A DNA stretch of 64,000 nucleotides from an uncultured Parabacteroides sp. (GCA_944325335.1 CALUZR010000002.1:45544-109543), one strand, 5' to 3'; counted from the first letter of the stretch, positions 15,665-25,490 are shown. Numbers and translations are program-made. Notes: generated by a model from the sequence alone, not told the origin.

Positions 15665-15750
15665 TTTACGCTCCACACCCCAATTTGCTTCACGCCTCTT
15701 GCGTTAGGCCAGAAAAGGGCTGTCGAACAGCTTAAAAAGGTCGAAACAGG

Positions 15751-15798
15751 AAATAAAAAAGCCGGAAACCGGGAATGCTTGATGGCATTCTTCCGGCT
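15751..15798 (-). terminator. Rho-independent terminator of the GH2 gene
   Basis: On the minus strand AGCCGGAA pairs with TTCCGGCT around an inner AATGC/GCATT stem, followed directly by TTTTTTATTT. It begins 32 bp past the GH2 stop codon. Confidence 0.8.
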
Positions 15799-15830
15799 CC
15801 GGCCTAATCTATGCGAAATGAAAACAATAA

Positions 15831-18341
15831 TTACTTACTGGACTGCAGACGGAGCGTAGCTGACTTCACCCCTTTCGCTGAAGCTTCGAAGGTGATCGTG
15901 CCAGCCTCTTCACTCGTTTGGACGATGGCCGTCAGTTGTCCGCTGAAGAGCTTCATCTTCGGGGCTTGGAACGACTCCAAGCTGGCTGGATTTCCATTGG
16001 CCACGGCCCGGAAAGAACCGGCGCCTTTTACCTTGAATTGGATTTCCCGCGTCTCGTTCGGACAGAAGTTTCCATCCTTATCCACAATCTTGACATTGAT
16101 AAACGAAAGGTCGCGCCCATCGGCCTTCAGCTGACTACGGTCGGCTTCCAACACAATCTGGTAAGGTTTGCCCGCCGTATGGATTTCTTTCTCGGCCGCT
16201 ACCTTTCCGTCCTTATCATAGGCTACGACTTTCACTGTACCCGGTTCGTACTTCGTATCCATCCACATGAGGCGATACCGCTTCTGGCGTTCGAAGCTCT
16301 TCTGGGCAGCTTCCGTATACGAGCTATCGAGCGGGATAGAGAGGTCTTTCGTCCGTTTGCCTTGGCTCTTTCCATTGATAAAGAGTTCGGCCGAAGGATA
16401 ATTGGTATAGACAAAGACCGGCGTCACTTCGCCTTCGCGTCCTTCCCAATTCCAATGCGGCAAGATGTGCAACGTTTCTTCGGTCGGGTTCCAGTGCGAA
16501 CGATAGAGGTAATAGCGATCCTTCGGAATACCCGCGAGGTCGATGATGCCAAAGAGCGAGCTATGGCTGGGCCAATTGGTATAATAGGGAGTCGGTTCGC
16601 CTAAATAATCAAAGCCCGTCCATACAAATTCACCAATGCAATAGGGCAAATCCTCGTGCTGGATGAAATCATCTTCCGGCAGGTTCGACCAGCCGCAATG
16701 CTCTACGTCGTACGACGAAGCTTGATGGTCGTCGTAAACCGCCATGGCTTTCCGTTCAACAGGGAACTTATAGACGCCACGCGAGCTGACGGTCGATGCC
16801 GTTTCGCTTCCTAAGACAATGCGCTGCGGAAGCTTCGCGTAGTTGGTCTGATAACGGAACGGACGATAGTTGAAACCGGCTACATCCATCACCGCGGCGA
16901 AGTTGTTGTTTACGACTGCATCCGGCGCATCCATACCTTGCGTGACCGGACGTGTCGGGTCTTCGCGATGGCAAATGTCCTGGAGGAATTTCGCCACTTT
17001 GCATCCGCCCTCGTCCCATTGGTTCGGCACTTCATTACCAATGCACCACATCACCACGCTGGGCGAATTACGGAAGTTGTGCACGAGGTTGACCAAATCC
17101 TTTTCAGCCCATTCGTCGAAGAGCAGGTTGTATCCATTGGCGCATTTGGCCTTGTTCCATTCGTCGAAGCTTTCGACCATGAGCATCATACCCATCTCGT
17201 CGCAAGCACGCACCAATTCGGGAGCCGGCATGTTGTGAGACGTACGGATGGCATTGCAACCCATATCTTTCAGAATACGGATCTGGCGACGGATTGCCGC
17301 ATCATTGACCGCCGCACCCAACGGGCCTAAGTCATGATGGTTGCAAACCCCTTTGAAGACGGTTTTCTTTCCATTCAAGAAGAATCCCTTATCCGGAATG
17401 ATCTCGATGGAACGGATACCGAACGTCGTCGTGTATTCATCTTTCAACTCTTTGCCTTCGCCATACAACTGGGAAACGGCGGTATAAAGCGTAGGCGCTT
17501 CGACCGACCACAATTGCGGATTCTGTACGATGAACTCCTGTACGACGATGCTATCGTTATACGCCACAGCTTCCGGCAAAGACAAAGCCTCTTCTTTGAC
17601 CAATTCCGTACCGTCCGGACGAAGCAAGACCGTGCGGAGCGTATAACCCGAACCATCATTCGGCACGTTCACCTTCGTTTCCACCCGGACGCGGGCAAAC
17701 TTCTCGTTTACTTGCGGCGTCGTGATGTAAGTGCCCCAGATCGGAATATGCGCCTCTTCCGTCACGAGGACATGCACATTGCGATACAATCCAGCGCCTG
17801 GATACCAACGGGAGGATTCCGGCAGGTTCTCCAACCGGACGGCAATCGTATTCTTCCCGCCCACATTCAAGTAAGAGGTGATATCGAACCAGAACGAGTT
17901 GTACCCGTAAGGCCAATAGCCGACCTTCTTACCATTAATATATACTTCAGCATGGCTCATGGCACCATCAAACAAGATGAATGCCTTTTTGCCGGCCTTA
18001 AAAGCAGGAACCTCTAACGTGTTCCGATACCAGCCGACGCCTACAAACGGCAATCCGCCTGTACGCCCGGCATGTTCCATAGCTTCCTTCTGCCCGTCTT
18101 GGGTAATGGCGACGTTCTGTTTGTCGTTCTGGCTGCTGAACGGGCCATAGATCGCCCAATCGTGCGGAACGGTGACAGACTGCCATTGGCTATCGTCGAA
18201 AGCCACTTGGATAGCTTCAGGTTTGTCTTCCCGCGAGAATTTCCATCCCTTTTCAAGCAGCATCTCAGTGCGTACTTGAGCGGAAAGACTGGATAGGAGT
18301 CCTAAGATACCTATCAGCGAAAGGAGACAAGTTCTTTTCAT
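15831..18341 (-). CDS. Secreted family 2 glycoside hydrolase (beta-galactosidase-like)
   Basis: An 836-residue exported retaining glycosidase. Start at 18341 gives a clean signal peptide (MKRTCLLSLIGILGLLSSLSA-Q); an upstream in-frame Met would put 18 residues in front of it. Order of parts: sugar-binding jelly roll (about 20-190), Ig-like domain, TIM barrel with acid/base Glu437 (WCIGNEVP) and nucleophile Glu571 (GEFVWTGFDY), then a DUF4982-like and a C-terminal Ig-like domain. The likely substrate is a beta-galactoside, but beta-glucuronidase or mannosidase activity cannot be excluded from sequence. It is transcribed divergently from the dicarboxylate carrier gene; a TATCTTTG box on the minus strand is at 18393-18400. 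Confidence 0.88.
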   Translation of the reverse strand: MKRTCLLSLIGILGLLSSLSAQVRTEMLLEKGWKFSREDKPEAIQVAFDDSQWQSVTVPHDWAIYGPFSSQNDKQNVAITQDGQKEAMEHAGRTGGLPFVGVGWYRNTLEVPAFKAGKKAFILFDGAMSHAEVYINGKKVGYWPYGYNSFWFDITSYLNVGGKNTIAVRLENLPESSRWYPGAGLYRNVHVLVTEEAHIPIWGTYITTPQVNEKFARVRVETKVNVPNDGSGYTLRTVLLRPDGTELVKEEALSLPEAVAYNDSIVVQEFIVQNPQLWSVEAPTLYTAVSQLYGEGKELKDEYTTTFGIRSIEIIPDKGFFLNGKKTVFKGVCNHHDLGPLGAAVNDAAIRRQIRILKDMGCNAIRTSHNMPAPELVRACDEMGMMLMVESFDEWNKAKCANGYNLLFDEWAEKDLVNLVHNFRNSPSVVMWCIGNEVPNQWDEGGCKVAKFLQDICHREDPTRPVTQGMDAPDAVVNNNFAAVMDVAGFNYRPFRYQTNYAKLPQRIVLGSETASTVSSRGVYKFPVERKAMAVYDDHQASSYDVEHCGWSNLPEDDFIQHEDLPYCIGEFVWTGFDYLGEPTPYYTNWPSHSSLFGIIDLAGIPKDRYYLYRSHWNPTEETLHILPHWNWEGREGEVTPVFVYTNYPSAELFINGKSQGKRTKDLSIPLDSSYTEAAQKSFERQKRYRLMWMDTKYEPGTVKVVAYDKDGKVAAEKEIHTAGKPYQIVLEADRSQLKADGRDLSFINVKIVDKDGNFCPNETREIQFKVKGAGSFRAVANGNPASLESFQAPKMKLFSGQLTAIVQTSEEAGTITFEASAKGVKSATLRLQSSK

Positions 18342-18379
18342 GGGTTGAATAGTTTTATATAAGTAATTAATATGCGTCA

Positions 18380-18411
18380 TTTGTTTTGTAGGCAAAGATA
18401 ACGTATCTTTG
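18380..18411 (+). promoter_or_regulatory. Promoter of the dicarboxylate transporter gene
   Basis: TTTG (18380-18383), 20 bp, TATCTTTG (18404-18411), a full match to the Bacteroidales consensus. A minus-strand TATCTTTG (18393-18400) for the GH2 gene overlaps it, so the two promoters interlock. Confidence 0.75.
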
Positions 18412-18451
18412 CAAACGAAACACTTTTTTAGGACAGAAAAAATAAATAATT

Positions 18452-19762
18452 ATGCTATTGCAGTTGTTGTTCGTACTTTTGGCTATCGTAATCGGAGCCC
18501 GCATCGGGGGTATCGGATTAGGTGTATTGGGTGGCGTCGGATTATCTATCCTCATCTTTTTCTTTGGATTACAACCCACCGCGCCCCCTATCGACGTGAT
18601 GTTGATGATTGTCGCCGTGATTGCCGCCGCCAGTTGCATGCAAGCCGCAGGCGGGTTGGACCTCATGGTGAAATGGGCGGAAAAGCTCCTACGCAAGAAT
18701 CCGCAACAGATTACGTTGCTGAGTCCCCTCGTGACGTACTTCTTTACCTTCGTAGCCGGGACAGGGCACGTAGCGTATTCCGTGCTTCCCGTCATTGCCG
18801 AAGTGGCCAAAGATACGAAAATCCGTCCCGAACGCCCGATGGCCATTGCCGTCATCGCGTCCCAGCAAGCCATCACAGCCAGTCCCATATCGGCCGCTAC
18901 AGTCGCTTTGCTCAGTATGCTTTCCGGGTTTGGCATCTCGCTGATGGATATCCTGATGATATCGATTCCCTGCACCCTATTGGGCGTTATAGTGGGCGCC
19001 TTTTATTCCCTCCGCGTCGGAAAAGAATTGGCCGACGACCCGGAATACCAACGCCGTTTGGCTGCAGGCGATTTTGAACACGACCATTACCAAACAGCCG
19101 AAGTCGAGAATCCGCGCAAGGCGGGTTTGGCGGTCGCCATCTTCCTGTTGGCTACGTTGGACATTGTCTTGTTTGGCTCTATCGAAGCCCTGCGCCCGAC
19201 GTTTATCACCGCCTCGGGCACCGTAACGATGGAAATGTCCCACATCATCGAGGTATTGATGCTGACGGCAGCTGCCCTTATTCTCCTTTTTACCAAGACA
19301 GACGGTATACGTGCCGCGCAAGGCTCCGTCTTTTCGGCCGGAATGCAGGCGGTAGTCGCTATCTTCGGTATCGCTTGGATGGGCGATACATTCATTGCAG
19401 GCAATATGGAAACGTTGAAAGGGAGCATCATGGATATTGTGACCCAAATGCCTTGGCTCTTCGGCTTGGCGCTCTTCGTGATGTCGATCCTCCTCTTCAG
19501 CCAGGCAGCCACGATCCGCGCCCTTTTGCCCCTCGGCATCGCGCTGGGCATCTCGCCTTATATGCTCATCGCCCTTTTCCCGGCGGTCAATGGCTATTTC
19601 TTCATCCCGAATTACCCGACCGTGGTAGCGGCCATCAACTTCGACCGCACCGGGACGACACGCATCGGCAAATACATCCTGAACCATTCGTTCATGATGC
19701 CCGGCTTGATTGCGACAATCGTCTCCGTCGCGCTGGGCTTATTGGCGGTTTCTTTCCTCTAA
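18452..19762 (+). CDS. dcuB: Anaerobic C4-dicarboxylate transporter (DcuA/DcuB family)
   Basis: A 436-residue inner-membrane carrier with about ten to twelve hydrophobic segments. The sequence GARIGGIGLGVLGGVGLSILIF and the block GTGHVAYSVLPVIAEVAKDTKIRPERPMA are typical of Dcu carriers, which exchange fumarate, aspartate or malate for succinate in anaerobic fumarate respiration. Gene position upstream of the methylmalonyl-CoA decarboxylase operon fits succinate/propionate fermentation. DcuA and DcuB cannot be separated with certainty from sequence alone. Confidence 0.88.
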   Translation: MLLQLLFVLLAIVIGARIGGIGLGVLGGVGLSILIFFFGLQPTAPPIDVMLMIVAVIAAASCMQAAGGLDLMVKWAEKLLRKNPQQITLLSPLVTYFFTFVAGTGHVAYSVLPVIAEVAKDTKIRPERPMAIAVIASQQAITASPISAATVALLSMLSGFGISLMDILMISIPCTLLGVIVGAFYSLRVGKELADDPEYQRRLAAGDFEHDHYQTAEVENPRKAGLAVAIFLLATLDIVLFGSIEALRPTFITASGTVTMEMSHIIEVLMLTAAALILLFTKTDGIRAAQGSVFSAGMQAVVAIFGIAWMGDTFIAGNMETLKGSIMDIVTQMPWLFGLALFVMSILLFSQAATIRALLPLGIALGISPYMLIALFPAVNGYFFIPNYPTVVAAINFDRTGTTRIGKYILNHSFMMPGLIATIVSVALGLLAVSFL

Positions 19763-20040
19763 GACGGAAAGGCAAGCACGATCTTCCGTAACCCGACGGA
19801 GACCTCCGGAGAGGCAAAGAAGATCGTCGGCAAGCTGCCGGAGGGCTCCGAAGCCCAAAAGAAAATCATTCTTTAACAAAAGGAGTACTCCAGAGGCTCG
19901 CGGAAGATCATTCTTTAACAAAAGAGCCCTCCGAAGCTCCAAAGAAAATCGTTCTTTAACAAAAGGAGGCCTCCGGAGGCTTGCGGAAGATCGTCTTCAA
20001 CCCGACGGAGGGCTCCAGATGGGCAAGCACGATTTTCAGT
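19762..20040. repeat. Array of about six and a half degenerate 42-bp repeats
   Basis: Units begin CTCCGGAG or CTCCGAAG and recur at 19804, 19846, 19888 and onwards every 41-42 bp. Several share a central ATTCTTTAACAAAAG, and ends combine into CTCC/GGAG pairs. The array fills the 314-bp gap between the carrier gene and the Fur-family gene. It has no reading frame of its own that looks coding. Confidence 0.7.
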
Positions 20041-20076
20041 AAACGAAAATAGGAAAGCTATATAATATATAAAGGT

Positions 20077-20508
20077 ATGGAAGAACAGAAATACGTCACG
20101 CGATTAGAGAAAAAAGGGGTAAAGCCAACGGCCCTCCGGTTGTTAATCCTCCGGACGATGATAGAGGCGGATGCGGCCGTGTCGCTACACGACCTCAGTG
20201 TCCGGCTGGAAACGGTAGACAAATCGACCATCTTCCGGACGTTGACCCTCTTTCTGGCGCATCACGTCATCCATGCGATAGAAGACGGAAGCGGTTCGCT
20301 CAAGTATGAAGTCTGCGCCAGCGAATGCGAATGCACCGTCGACGATATGCACACGCACTTCTATTGCGAGCGGTGCCACCAGACGTTTTGCTTCAAACAT
20401 ATCCACGTCCCGGTAGTCGATTTGCCCGAAGGATTCGCCGTCCAAAGCATCAATTATATGGTAAAAGGCATCTGCGCCGCCTGCTCGGCAACAAAAAATA
20501 AGGGATAA
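20077..20508 (+). CDS. Fur-family metal-responsive transcription regulator
   Basis: A 143-residue protein. Residues 1-80 form the winged helix (KPTALRLLILRTM ... DKSTIFRTLTLF) and the C-terminal half carries the metal site: THFYCERCHQTFCF with a CxxC, plus CAAC near the C-terminus, which together form the structural zinc site. It could be a Fur, Zur or PerR homologue; ligand choice cannot be read from sequence. The gene lies alone between the dicarboxylate carrier and the propionate operon. Confidence 0.85.
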   Translation: MEEQKYVTRLEKKGVKPTALRLLILRTMIEADAAVSLHDLSVRLETVDKSTIFRTLTLFLAHHVIHAIEDGSGSLKYEVCASECECTVDDMHTHFYCERCHQTFCFKHIHVPVVDLPEGFAVQSINYMVKGICAACSATKNKG

Positions 20509-20555
20509 GCGATGAAAAATCTTCCTTTTTATAGCAAATATTCCAAAAAGAAACG

Positions 20556-20563
20556 TAACTTTG
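20556..20563 (+). promoter_or_regulatory. -7 promoter box for the methylmalonyl-CoA operon
   Basis: TAACTTTG matches TAnnTTTG, 66 bp before the epimerase start codon. No clear -33 TTTG. Confidence 0.5.
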
Positions 20564-20628
20564 CCAAGACGCATGAAAAATGCATATAACAAAAACAAAA
20601 GTATAAACACATAAAATTGGAAAACACA

Positions 20629-21039
20629 ATGGAATTAACTCACATTGAACACCTGGGAATTGCTGTAAAAAGCATTGAAGCATGCCTCCCGTACTACGAA
20701 CAAGTGTTAGGCTTGAAGTGCTATAACATCGAAGAAGTGGCTGACCAAAAGGTCAAGACGGCTTTCTTCAAAATCGGACAAACAAAAATCGAACTGCTCG
20801 AACCGACGAGCGAAGACAGCACCATCGCGAAGTTTATCGAAAAACGCGGCGAAGGAATCCACCACATCGCCTTTGCTACGCCCGACGTGCAGGCTTGCTT
20901 GGACGAAGCTGAATCGAAAGGCGTCCGTTTGATAGACAAAGCACCGCGCCGCGGGGCAGAAGGTTTGGACATCGCATTCTTGCATCCGAAATCGACTTGC
21001 AGCGTATTGACCGAACTTTGCATGCCGGGAAAAGAATAA
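20629..21039 (+). CDS. mce: Methylmalonyl-CoA epimerase
   Basis: A 136-residue vicinal-oxygen-chelate protein that interconverts (R)- and (S)-methylmalonyl-CoA in the succinate-propionate pathway. Metal ligands are in the family positions: THIEHLGIAV (His near residue 7), ELLEP, GIHHIAF and the C-terminal LTELC Glu. I choose ATG at 20629; a TTG four codons earlier is possible but the family begins at MELTHIEHLG. It is the first gene of the decarboxylase operon. The 136-bp gap after it holds a 7-bp-period GAATGAA-type inverted repeat and a single ACGCCGTC core. Confidence 0.93.
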   Translation: MELTHIEHLGIAVKSIEACLPYYEQVLGLKCYNIEEVADQKVKTAFFKIGQTKIELLEPTSEDSTIAKFIEKRGEGIHHIAFATPDVQACLDEAESKGVRLIDKAPRRGAEGLDIAFLHPKSTCSVLTELCMPGKE

Positions 21040-21175
21040 ATCGGAAATGAAGAATTAAGAACGAAGAATGAGGAATTTACAAAGGTGCTTTAAGAGATTC
21101 ACGCCGTCGATTCTTCCTTCCTCCTTCTTCATTCTTCATTAAAAAAAGTCATTACTAACAACAAATCAGAATACA

Positions 21176-22729
21176 ATGAGTAATCAGCTTGAAAAAGTAA
21201 AAGAACTAATTGCTCTACGCGAACAGGCGCGTTTGGGCGGAGGTGAGAAAAGAATCGAATCGCAGCATAAGAAAGGAAAATACACGGCTCGCGAACGTAT
21301 CTCTATGTTGCTGGATGAAGGTAGTTTCGAGGAAATCGACATGTTTGTAAAACATCGTTGCTCGAATTTCGGTATCGAAAAGACAAAATTCTTGGGCGAC
21401 GGTATCGTCACGGGTTATGGAACGATAGACGGACGTCTGGTATATGTGTATGCGCAAGACTTTACCGTATTTGGTGGTGCCTTGTCGGAAATGCTGGCGT
21501 TGAAGATTTGCAAGATTATGGACCAAGCCATGAAGATGGGCGCACCGGTAATCGGATTGAACGACTCGGGCGGCGCACGTATTCAGGAAGGCGTGAACGC
21601 ATTGGCTGGTTATGCGGAGATTTTCCAGCGTAATATCTTGGCTTCCGGAGTGATTCCTCAGATATCAGGAATCTTCGGACCGTGTGCTGGCGGTGCCGTA
21701 TATTCTCCTGCCTTGACCGACTTCAACATCATGACCCGTGGCACGAGCTATATGTTCCTGACCGGACCGAAGGTGGTAAAGACCGTCACCGGCGAAGATG
21801 TGACGCAAGAACAATTAGGTGGCGCCAGCGTACACTCGACCAAGTCCGGCGTAGCCCAATTCGCCGTAGACACAGAAGAAGAGGGATTGCAACTCATCCG
21901 CCAGTTGTTGAGTTATCTGCCTCAGAACAACCTGGAAGAGACGCCGCTCGTAGAATGTAAAGACCCGATCGACCGCTTGGACGACAACTTGAATGAAATC
22001 ATTCCCGACAATCCGAACCAAGCATACGATATGTATGAAGTCATCGGTACCATCGTGGATAATAATGAATTCCTCGAAGTACATGCGGATTATGCCAAGA
22101 ATATCATCGTAGGTTTCGCCCGTTTCAACGGACAATCGGTCGGCATCGTAGCCAACCAGCCGAAGGTAATGGCAGGTTGCCTGGATAGCAACGCTTCCCG
22201 CAAAGGCGCACGCTTCGTCCGTTTCTGCGACGCCTTCAATATCCCGTTGGTAACTTTGGTGGATGTACCGGGCTTCCTTCCGGGAACAGGACAGGAATAC
22301 AACGGTGTCATCTTGCATGGCGCGAAATTGCTGTTTGCATACGGCGAAGCCACCGTGCCTAAGGTAACCGTTACCCTTCGCAAGTCATACGGAGGCGCTT
22401 ATTGCGTGATGAGTTCGAAACACTTGCGGGGCGATATGAACTATGCATGGCCTACGGCCGAGATTGCCGTCATGGGACCGAGCGGAGCCGTAGAAATCAT
22501 CTTCGCCAAAGAGGTGGCTGCTGCAGAAGACCCGAAAGCCTGTGCAGCCGAGAAAGAGGAAGAATACAAGAAAGCATTTGCCAACCCGTATAACGCGGCC
22601 CAATATGGTTATATCGACGATGTAATCGAACCGCGCAATACCCGCTTCCGCATCATCCGCGCATTACAACAATTGCAAACGAAGAAGCTGAGCAACCCGG
22701 CAAAGAAACATGATAATATGCCTTTGTAA
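21176..22729 (+). CDS. mmdA: Methylmalonyl-CoA decarboxylase alpha subunit (carboxyltransferase)
   Basis: A 517-residue acyl-CoA carboxyltransferase of the propionyl-CoA carboxylase beta family. Two crotonase-like halves are visible; signature blocks include [14 protein letters not shown] (N-half oxyanion hole) and [13 protein letters not shown] with [13 protein letters not shown] (C-half). It moves the carboxyl group from methylmalonyl-CoA to the biotin of the carrier encoded two genes downstream. Because a membrane beta subunit and an OadG-like subunit follow, I call it a sodium-pump decarboxylase rather than a carboxylase. Confidence 0.93.
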   Translation: MSNQLEKVKELIALREQARLGGGEKRIESQHKKGKYTARERISMLLDEGSFEEIDMFVKHRCSNFGIEKTKFLGDGIVTGYGTIDGRLVYVYAQDFTVFGGALSEMLALKICKIMDQAMKMGAPVIGLNDSGGARIQEGVNALAGYAEIFQRNILASGVIPQISGIFGPCAGGAVYSPALTDFNIMTRGTSYMFLTGPKVVKTVTGEDVTQEQLGGASVHSTKSGVAQFAVDTEEEGLQLIRQLLSYLPQNNLEETPLVECKDPIDRLDDNLNEIIPDNPNQAYDMYEVIGTIVDNNEFLEVHADYAKNIIVGFARFNGQSVGIVANQPKVMAGCLDSNASRKGARFVRFCDAFNIPLVTLVDVPGFLPGTGQEYNGVILHGAKLLFAYGEATVPKVTVTLRKSYGGAYCVMSSKHLRGDMNYAWPTAEIAVMGPSGAVEIIFAKEVAAAEDPKACAAEKEEEYKKAFANPYNAAQYGYIDDVIEPRNTRFRIIRALQQLQTKKLSNPAKKHDNMPL

Positions 22730-22742
22730 CCTTTTTAAACGA

Positions 22743-23645
22743 ATGCGTATGACAAACAAAAGGTTCGGAATATTCCTGCTGTTGCTGGCGTTCTTCTCGT
22801 TAGGAGCGCAAGCCCAGTTGGTGACTTCCATGAAAATAAACGAGGTGCTGGTCATCAACGAAGACAATTTCGTGGACGACTATGGTATGCGCCATCCATG
22901 GATCGAGTTGTTCAATAATTCGGCCGGAACCGTCGATTTAGGCGGATGCTACCTGACGAACGAAAAGGACAACCCGACAAAGTACATGATTCCCAAAGGG
23001 GATGTGCTGACGAAAATCCCGCCTTACCAACATACTCTCTTTTGGGCGGATAACCAGAAAGACCGCGGTACGTTCCATTTGAATTTCACTTTAGATCCGA
23101 ATAAGGATAATTACATTGCATTGTATGATGCCGATGGCAAGACATTGGTAGACGAAATCGTCATTCCTGCAGGCCAAAAGCCGGATGTCAGCTATGGCTT
23201 GGACATGGACGGTACAGGGAAATGGGGTATCTTACCCAAAGTGACCCCGAGTACGAACAACGTGACCTTGGATACCAACGAAAAGATCGAGAACTTCCAA
23301 GAAAACGACTCATGGGGCGTCGGTATGACTATTACGGCCATGGCTGTAGTGTTCATCGGATTGATTGTCTTATATCTGGTATTTAAGCAGATCGGTAAAG
23401 CAGCCATCCATGCAAGCCAACGCAATGCCAAGAAGGCGGCAGCGGCTACAGGGCAAACCATATCCGCCAATGCCGGACAAGAGTCGGGCGAAATCTTTGC
23501 GGCTATTTCAATGGCATTGTATGAAATCAGCGACGACAATCACGACATTGAAAACACGGTATTGACGATCCGCAAAGTAAAACGCAGCTACTCTCCTTGG
23601 AGTTCTAAGATTTACGGCTTGCGCCAAACCCCGGTAAAAAAGTAA
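22743..23645 (+). CDS. OadG-like sodium-pump subunit fused to a lamin-tail domain
   Basis: A 300-residue fusion. After a signal peptide (to about residue 22, AQAQ) comes a lamin-tail-like beta domain (about 25-190: KINEVLVINEDNFVDDYG, HPWIELFNNS, LTNEKDNPTKY), then a single membrane helix (AMAVVFIGLIVLYLVFKQIG) and a cytoplasmic tail, as in OadG/MmdD subunits that assemble the pump. The extracytoplasmic lamin-tail domain is extra to classic OadG. Start is ATG at 22743 or 22749, 13-19 bp after the mmdA stop. I infer that it tethers the carboxyltransferase and carrier to the beta subunit. Confidence 0.82.
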   Translation: MRMTNKRFGIFLLLLAFFSLGAQAQLVTSMKINEVLVINEDNFVDDYGMRHPWIELFNNSAGTVDLGGCYLTNEKDNPTKYMIPKGDVLTKIPPYQHTLFWADNQKDRGTFHLNFTLDPNKDNYIALYDADGKTLVDEIVIPAGQKPDVSYGLDMDGTGKWGILPKVTPSTNNVTLDTNEKIENFQENDSWGVGMTITAMAVVFIGLIVLYLVFKQIGKAAIHASQRNAKKAAAATGQTISANAGQESGEIFAAISMALYEISDDNHDIENTVLTIRKVKRSYSPWSSKIYGLRQTPVKK

Positions 23646-23668
23646 TTATTATTTAAATCGAATACAAA

Positions 23669-24100
23669 ATGAAAAGTTTCAAATATACCATTAACGGTAA
23701 CGTATATAAAGTACATATCAACTCGATTGTAGAAGATGTGGCAGATGTAGAAGTAAACGGCACGCCTTATCATGTAAAGATGGAAAAGCCTGCCAAAAAA
23801 CAGATGATTGCCTTGAAACGCCCGGCACAAGCTCCGCGTACGGCTTCAGGCGATCCGGTGGTTTCCCGTCCGGCTGCGCCGAGCGTGGCTGGAGCGGTCA
23901 AGTCTCCGCTGCCCGGTGTCATTTTATCAATCGATTGCAAAGTAGGCGATGTGGTAAAACGCGGACAGAAACTCTTGGTACTTGAAGCGATGAAGATGGA
24001 AAATGTCATCAATGCCGATCGCGATGGTAAGATTGTAGATATTAAGGTAAACAAAGGCGATTCTATACTGGAAGGTACAGACCTCGTCGTAATCGGTTGA
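23669..24100 (+). CDS. Biotin carboxyl carrier subunit of methylmalonyl-CoA decarboxylase
   Basis: A 143-residue carrier. Residues 1-45 form a small N-terminal fold, 46-72 a Pro/Ala-rich linker, and the C-terminal 70 residues a biotinyl domain with the modified Lys109 in EAMKMEN. It shuttles the carboxyl group from MmdA to the membrane beta subunit. It lies 23 bp after the OadG-like gene and 4 bp before mmdB. Confidence 0.93.
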   Translation: MKSFKYTINGNVYKVHINSIVEDVADVEVNGTPYHVKMEKPAKKQMIALKRPAQAPRTASGDPVVSRPAAPSVAGAVKSPLPGVILSIDCKVGDVVKRGQKLLVLEAMKMENVINADRDGKIVDIKVNKGDSILEGTDLVVIG

Positions 24101-24104
24101 GCGT

Positions 24105-25298
24105 ATGTTAGGTTCTATATTATTACAAGCAGGAGTCGCCCACGAAAGTTTTACCCAGTTCTTGGCGCAAAACATAGAGGTGTTCCTGTCTTATACCGGA
24201 TTTGCGAATGCGACATCAGGGCATTTCATTATGCTCTTGGTGGGTTTGGCATTCATCTTTTTGGCGATTAAGTACGAATTCGAGCCGATGCTCTTGATCC
24301 CGATTGGTTTCGGTATCTTGATCGGTAATATCCCGTTCAAAGACGCCGGGCTGCAATTGGGTATCTACGAGGAGGGTTCGGTATTGAACATCTTGTACCA
24401 AGGGGTGAAGCAAGGTTGGTATCCACCCTTGATATTCTTGGGAATCGGGGCAATGACGGACTTCTCGGCCCTGATATCCAACCCGAAATTGTTGCTTATC
24501 GGAGCAGCCGCCCAGTTTGGTATCTTCGGTGCCTACATCATTGCCCTTCAGATGGGATTCGACCCCAGCCAGGCAGGTGCCATCGGTATCATTGGTGGTG
24601 CAGACGGCCCGACGGCAATCTTCCTTTCGTCCAAGTTGGCGCCTAACCTGATGGGTGCGATTGCGGTGTCGGCCTATTCCTACATGGCATTGGTACCGAT
24701 TATCCAACCGCCGTTCATGCGCTTATTGACCACAAAGAAAGAGCGTCTGATCCGCATGAAACCGCCGAGAGTCGTATCGCAGACGGAAAAGATCATGTTC
24801 CCCATCGTAGGTCTGTTGCTGACGGCCTTCCTGGTGCCTTCAGGTCTGCCTTTGTTGGGTATGTTGTTCTTCGGAAACTTGTGTAAGGAAAGCGGCGTGA
24901 CCCGTCGTTTGGCCGAGACAGCCCGTGGTCCGCTGATTGATACGATTACGATGTTGCTCGGTATCACGGTGGGCGCTTCTACGCAAGCTACGCAGTTCTT
25001 GACGGTAAACTCGATCAAGATCTTCGGATTGGGAGCTTTGTCGTTCGTGATTGCCACTTGCGCCGGCGTATTGTTCGTGAAGTTCTTCAACCTGTTCTTG
25101 AAAGAGGGCAACAAGATTAATCCGTTGATTGGTAACGCCGGTGTTTCGGCGGTGCCCGACTCGGCCCGTATTTCGCAGATTGTAGGATTGGAATACGACC
25201 CGACCAACTACCTGTTGATGCACGCCATGGGCCCGAACGTAGCCGGTGTGATCGGTTCGGCCGTAGCCGCAGGTATCTTGTTAGGATTCTTGGGTTAA
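24105..25298 (+). CDS. mmdB: Sodium-translocating decarboxylase beta subunit
   Basis: A 397-residue integral membrane protein of the OadB/MmdB/GcdB family. Diagnostic blocks: FLGIGAMTDFSALISNPK, GIIGGADGPTAIF with the conserved Asp for Na+ binding, GNAGVSAVPDSARI and the final HAMGPNVAGVIGSAVAAG. It decarboxylates carboxybiotin and exports Na+. It is the last gene of the operon and is followed by a terminator at 25391. Confidence 0.94.
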   Translation: MLGSILLQAGVAHESFTQFLAQNIEVFLSYTGFANATSGHFIMLLVGLAFIFLAIKYEFEPMLLIPIGFGILIGNIPFKDAGLQLGIYEEGSVLNILYQGVKQGWYPPLIFLGIGAMTDFSALISNPKLLLIGAAAQFGIFGAYIIALQMGFDPSQAGAIGIIGGADGPTAIFLSSKLAPNLMGAIAVSAYSYMALVPIIQPPFMRLLTTKKERLIRMKPPRVVSQTEKIMFPIVGLLLTAFLVPSGLPLLGMLFFGNLCKESGVTRRLAETARGPLIDTITMLLGITVGASTQATQFLTVNSIKIFGLGALSFVIATCAGVLFVKFFNLFLKEGNKINPLIGNAGVSAVPDSARISQIVGLEYDPTNYLLMHAMGPNVAGVIGSAVAAGILLGFLG

Positions 25299-25390
25299 AC
25301 AAACATAGGCATCTTGGCTTCGAAAATAAACGGGAATCGTTTCCAATCCTGACGAGAATCGTTTCCGAAGATGCCTGTCATTTTACGAAT

Positions 25391-25447
25391 GAAGCCTTCA
25401 TCCCGGAAAGAGCTCAGCCTCTCCCTACGGATGAAGGCTTTATTTTG
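25391..25447 (+). terminator. Terminator of the mmd operon
   Basis: GAAGCCTTCATCC pairs with GGATGAAGGCTT around a 25-nt loop and is followed by TATTTTG. An outer hairpin (GGCATCTT/AAGATGCC, 25308-25376) precedes it. Confidence 0.7.
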
Positions 25448-25490
25448 TAATTATATACGCCGCAAGCCTGCAGGAGCACGTCCAACACCC

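Noticed and set aside
16768..17330. Plus- and minus-strand open frames inside the GH2 gene, and similar long shadow frames inside the alpha-2-macroglobulin, RND, RND adaptor and CoaE genes
   Set aside because: They lie wholly within well-supported genes in another frame and their products show no family features.
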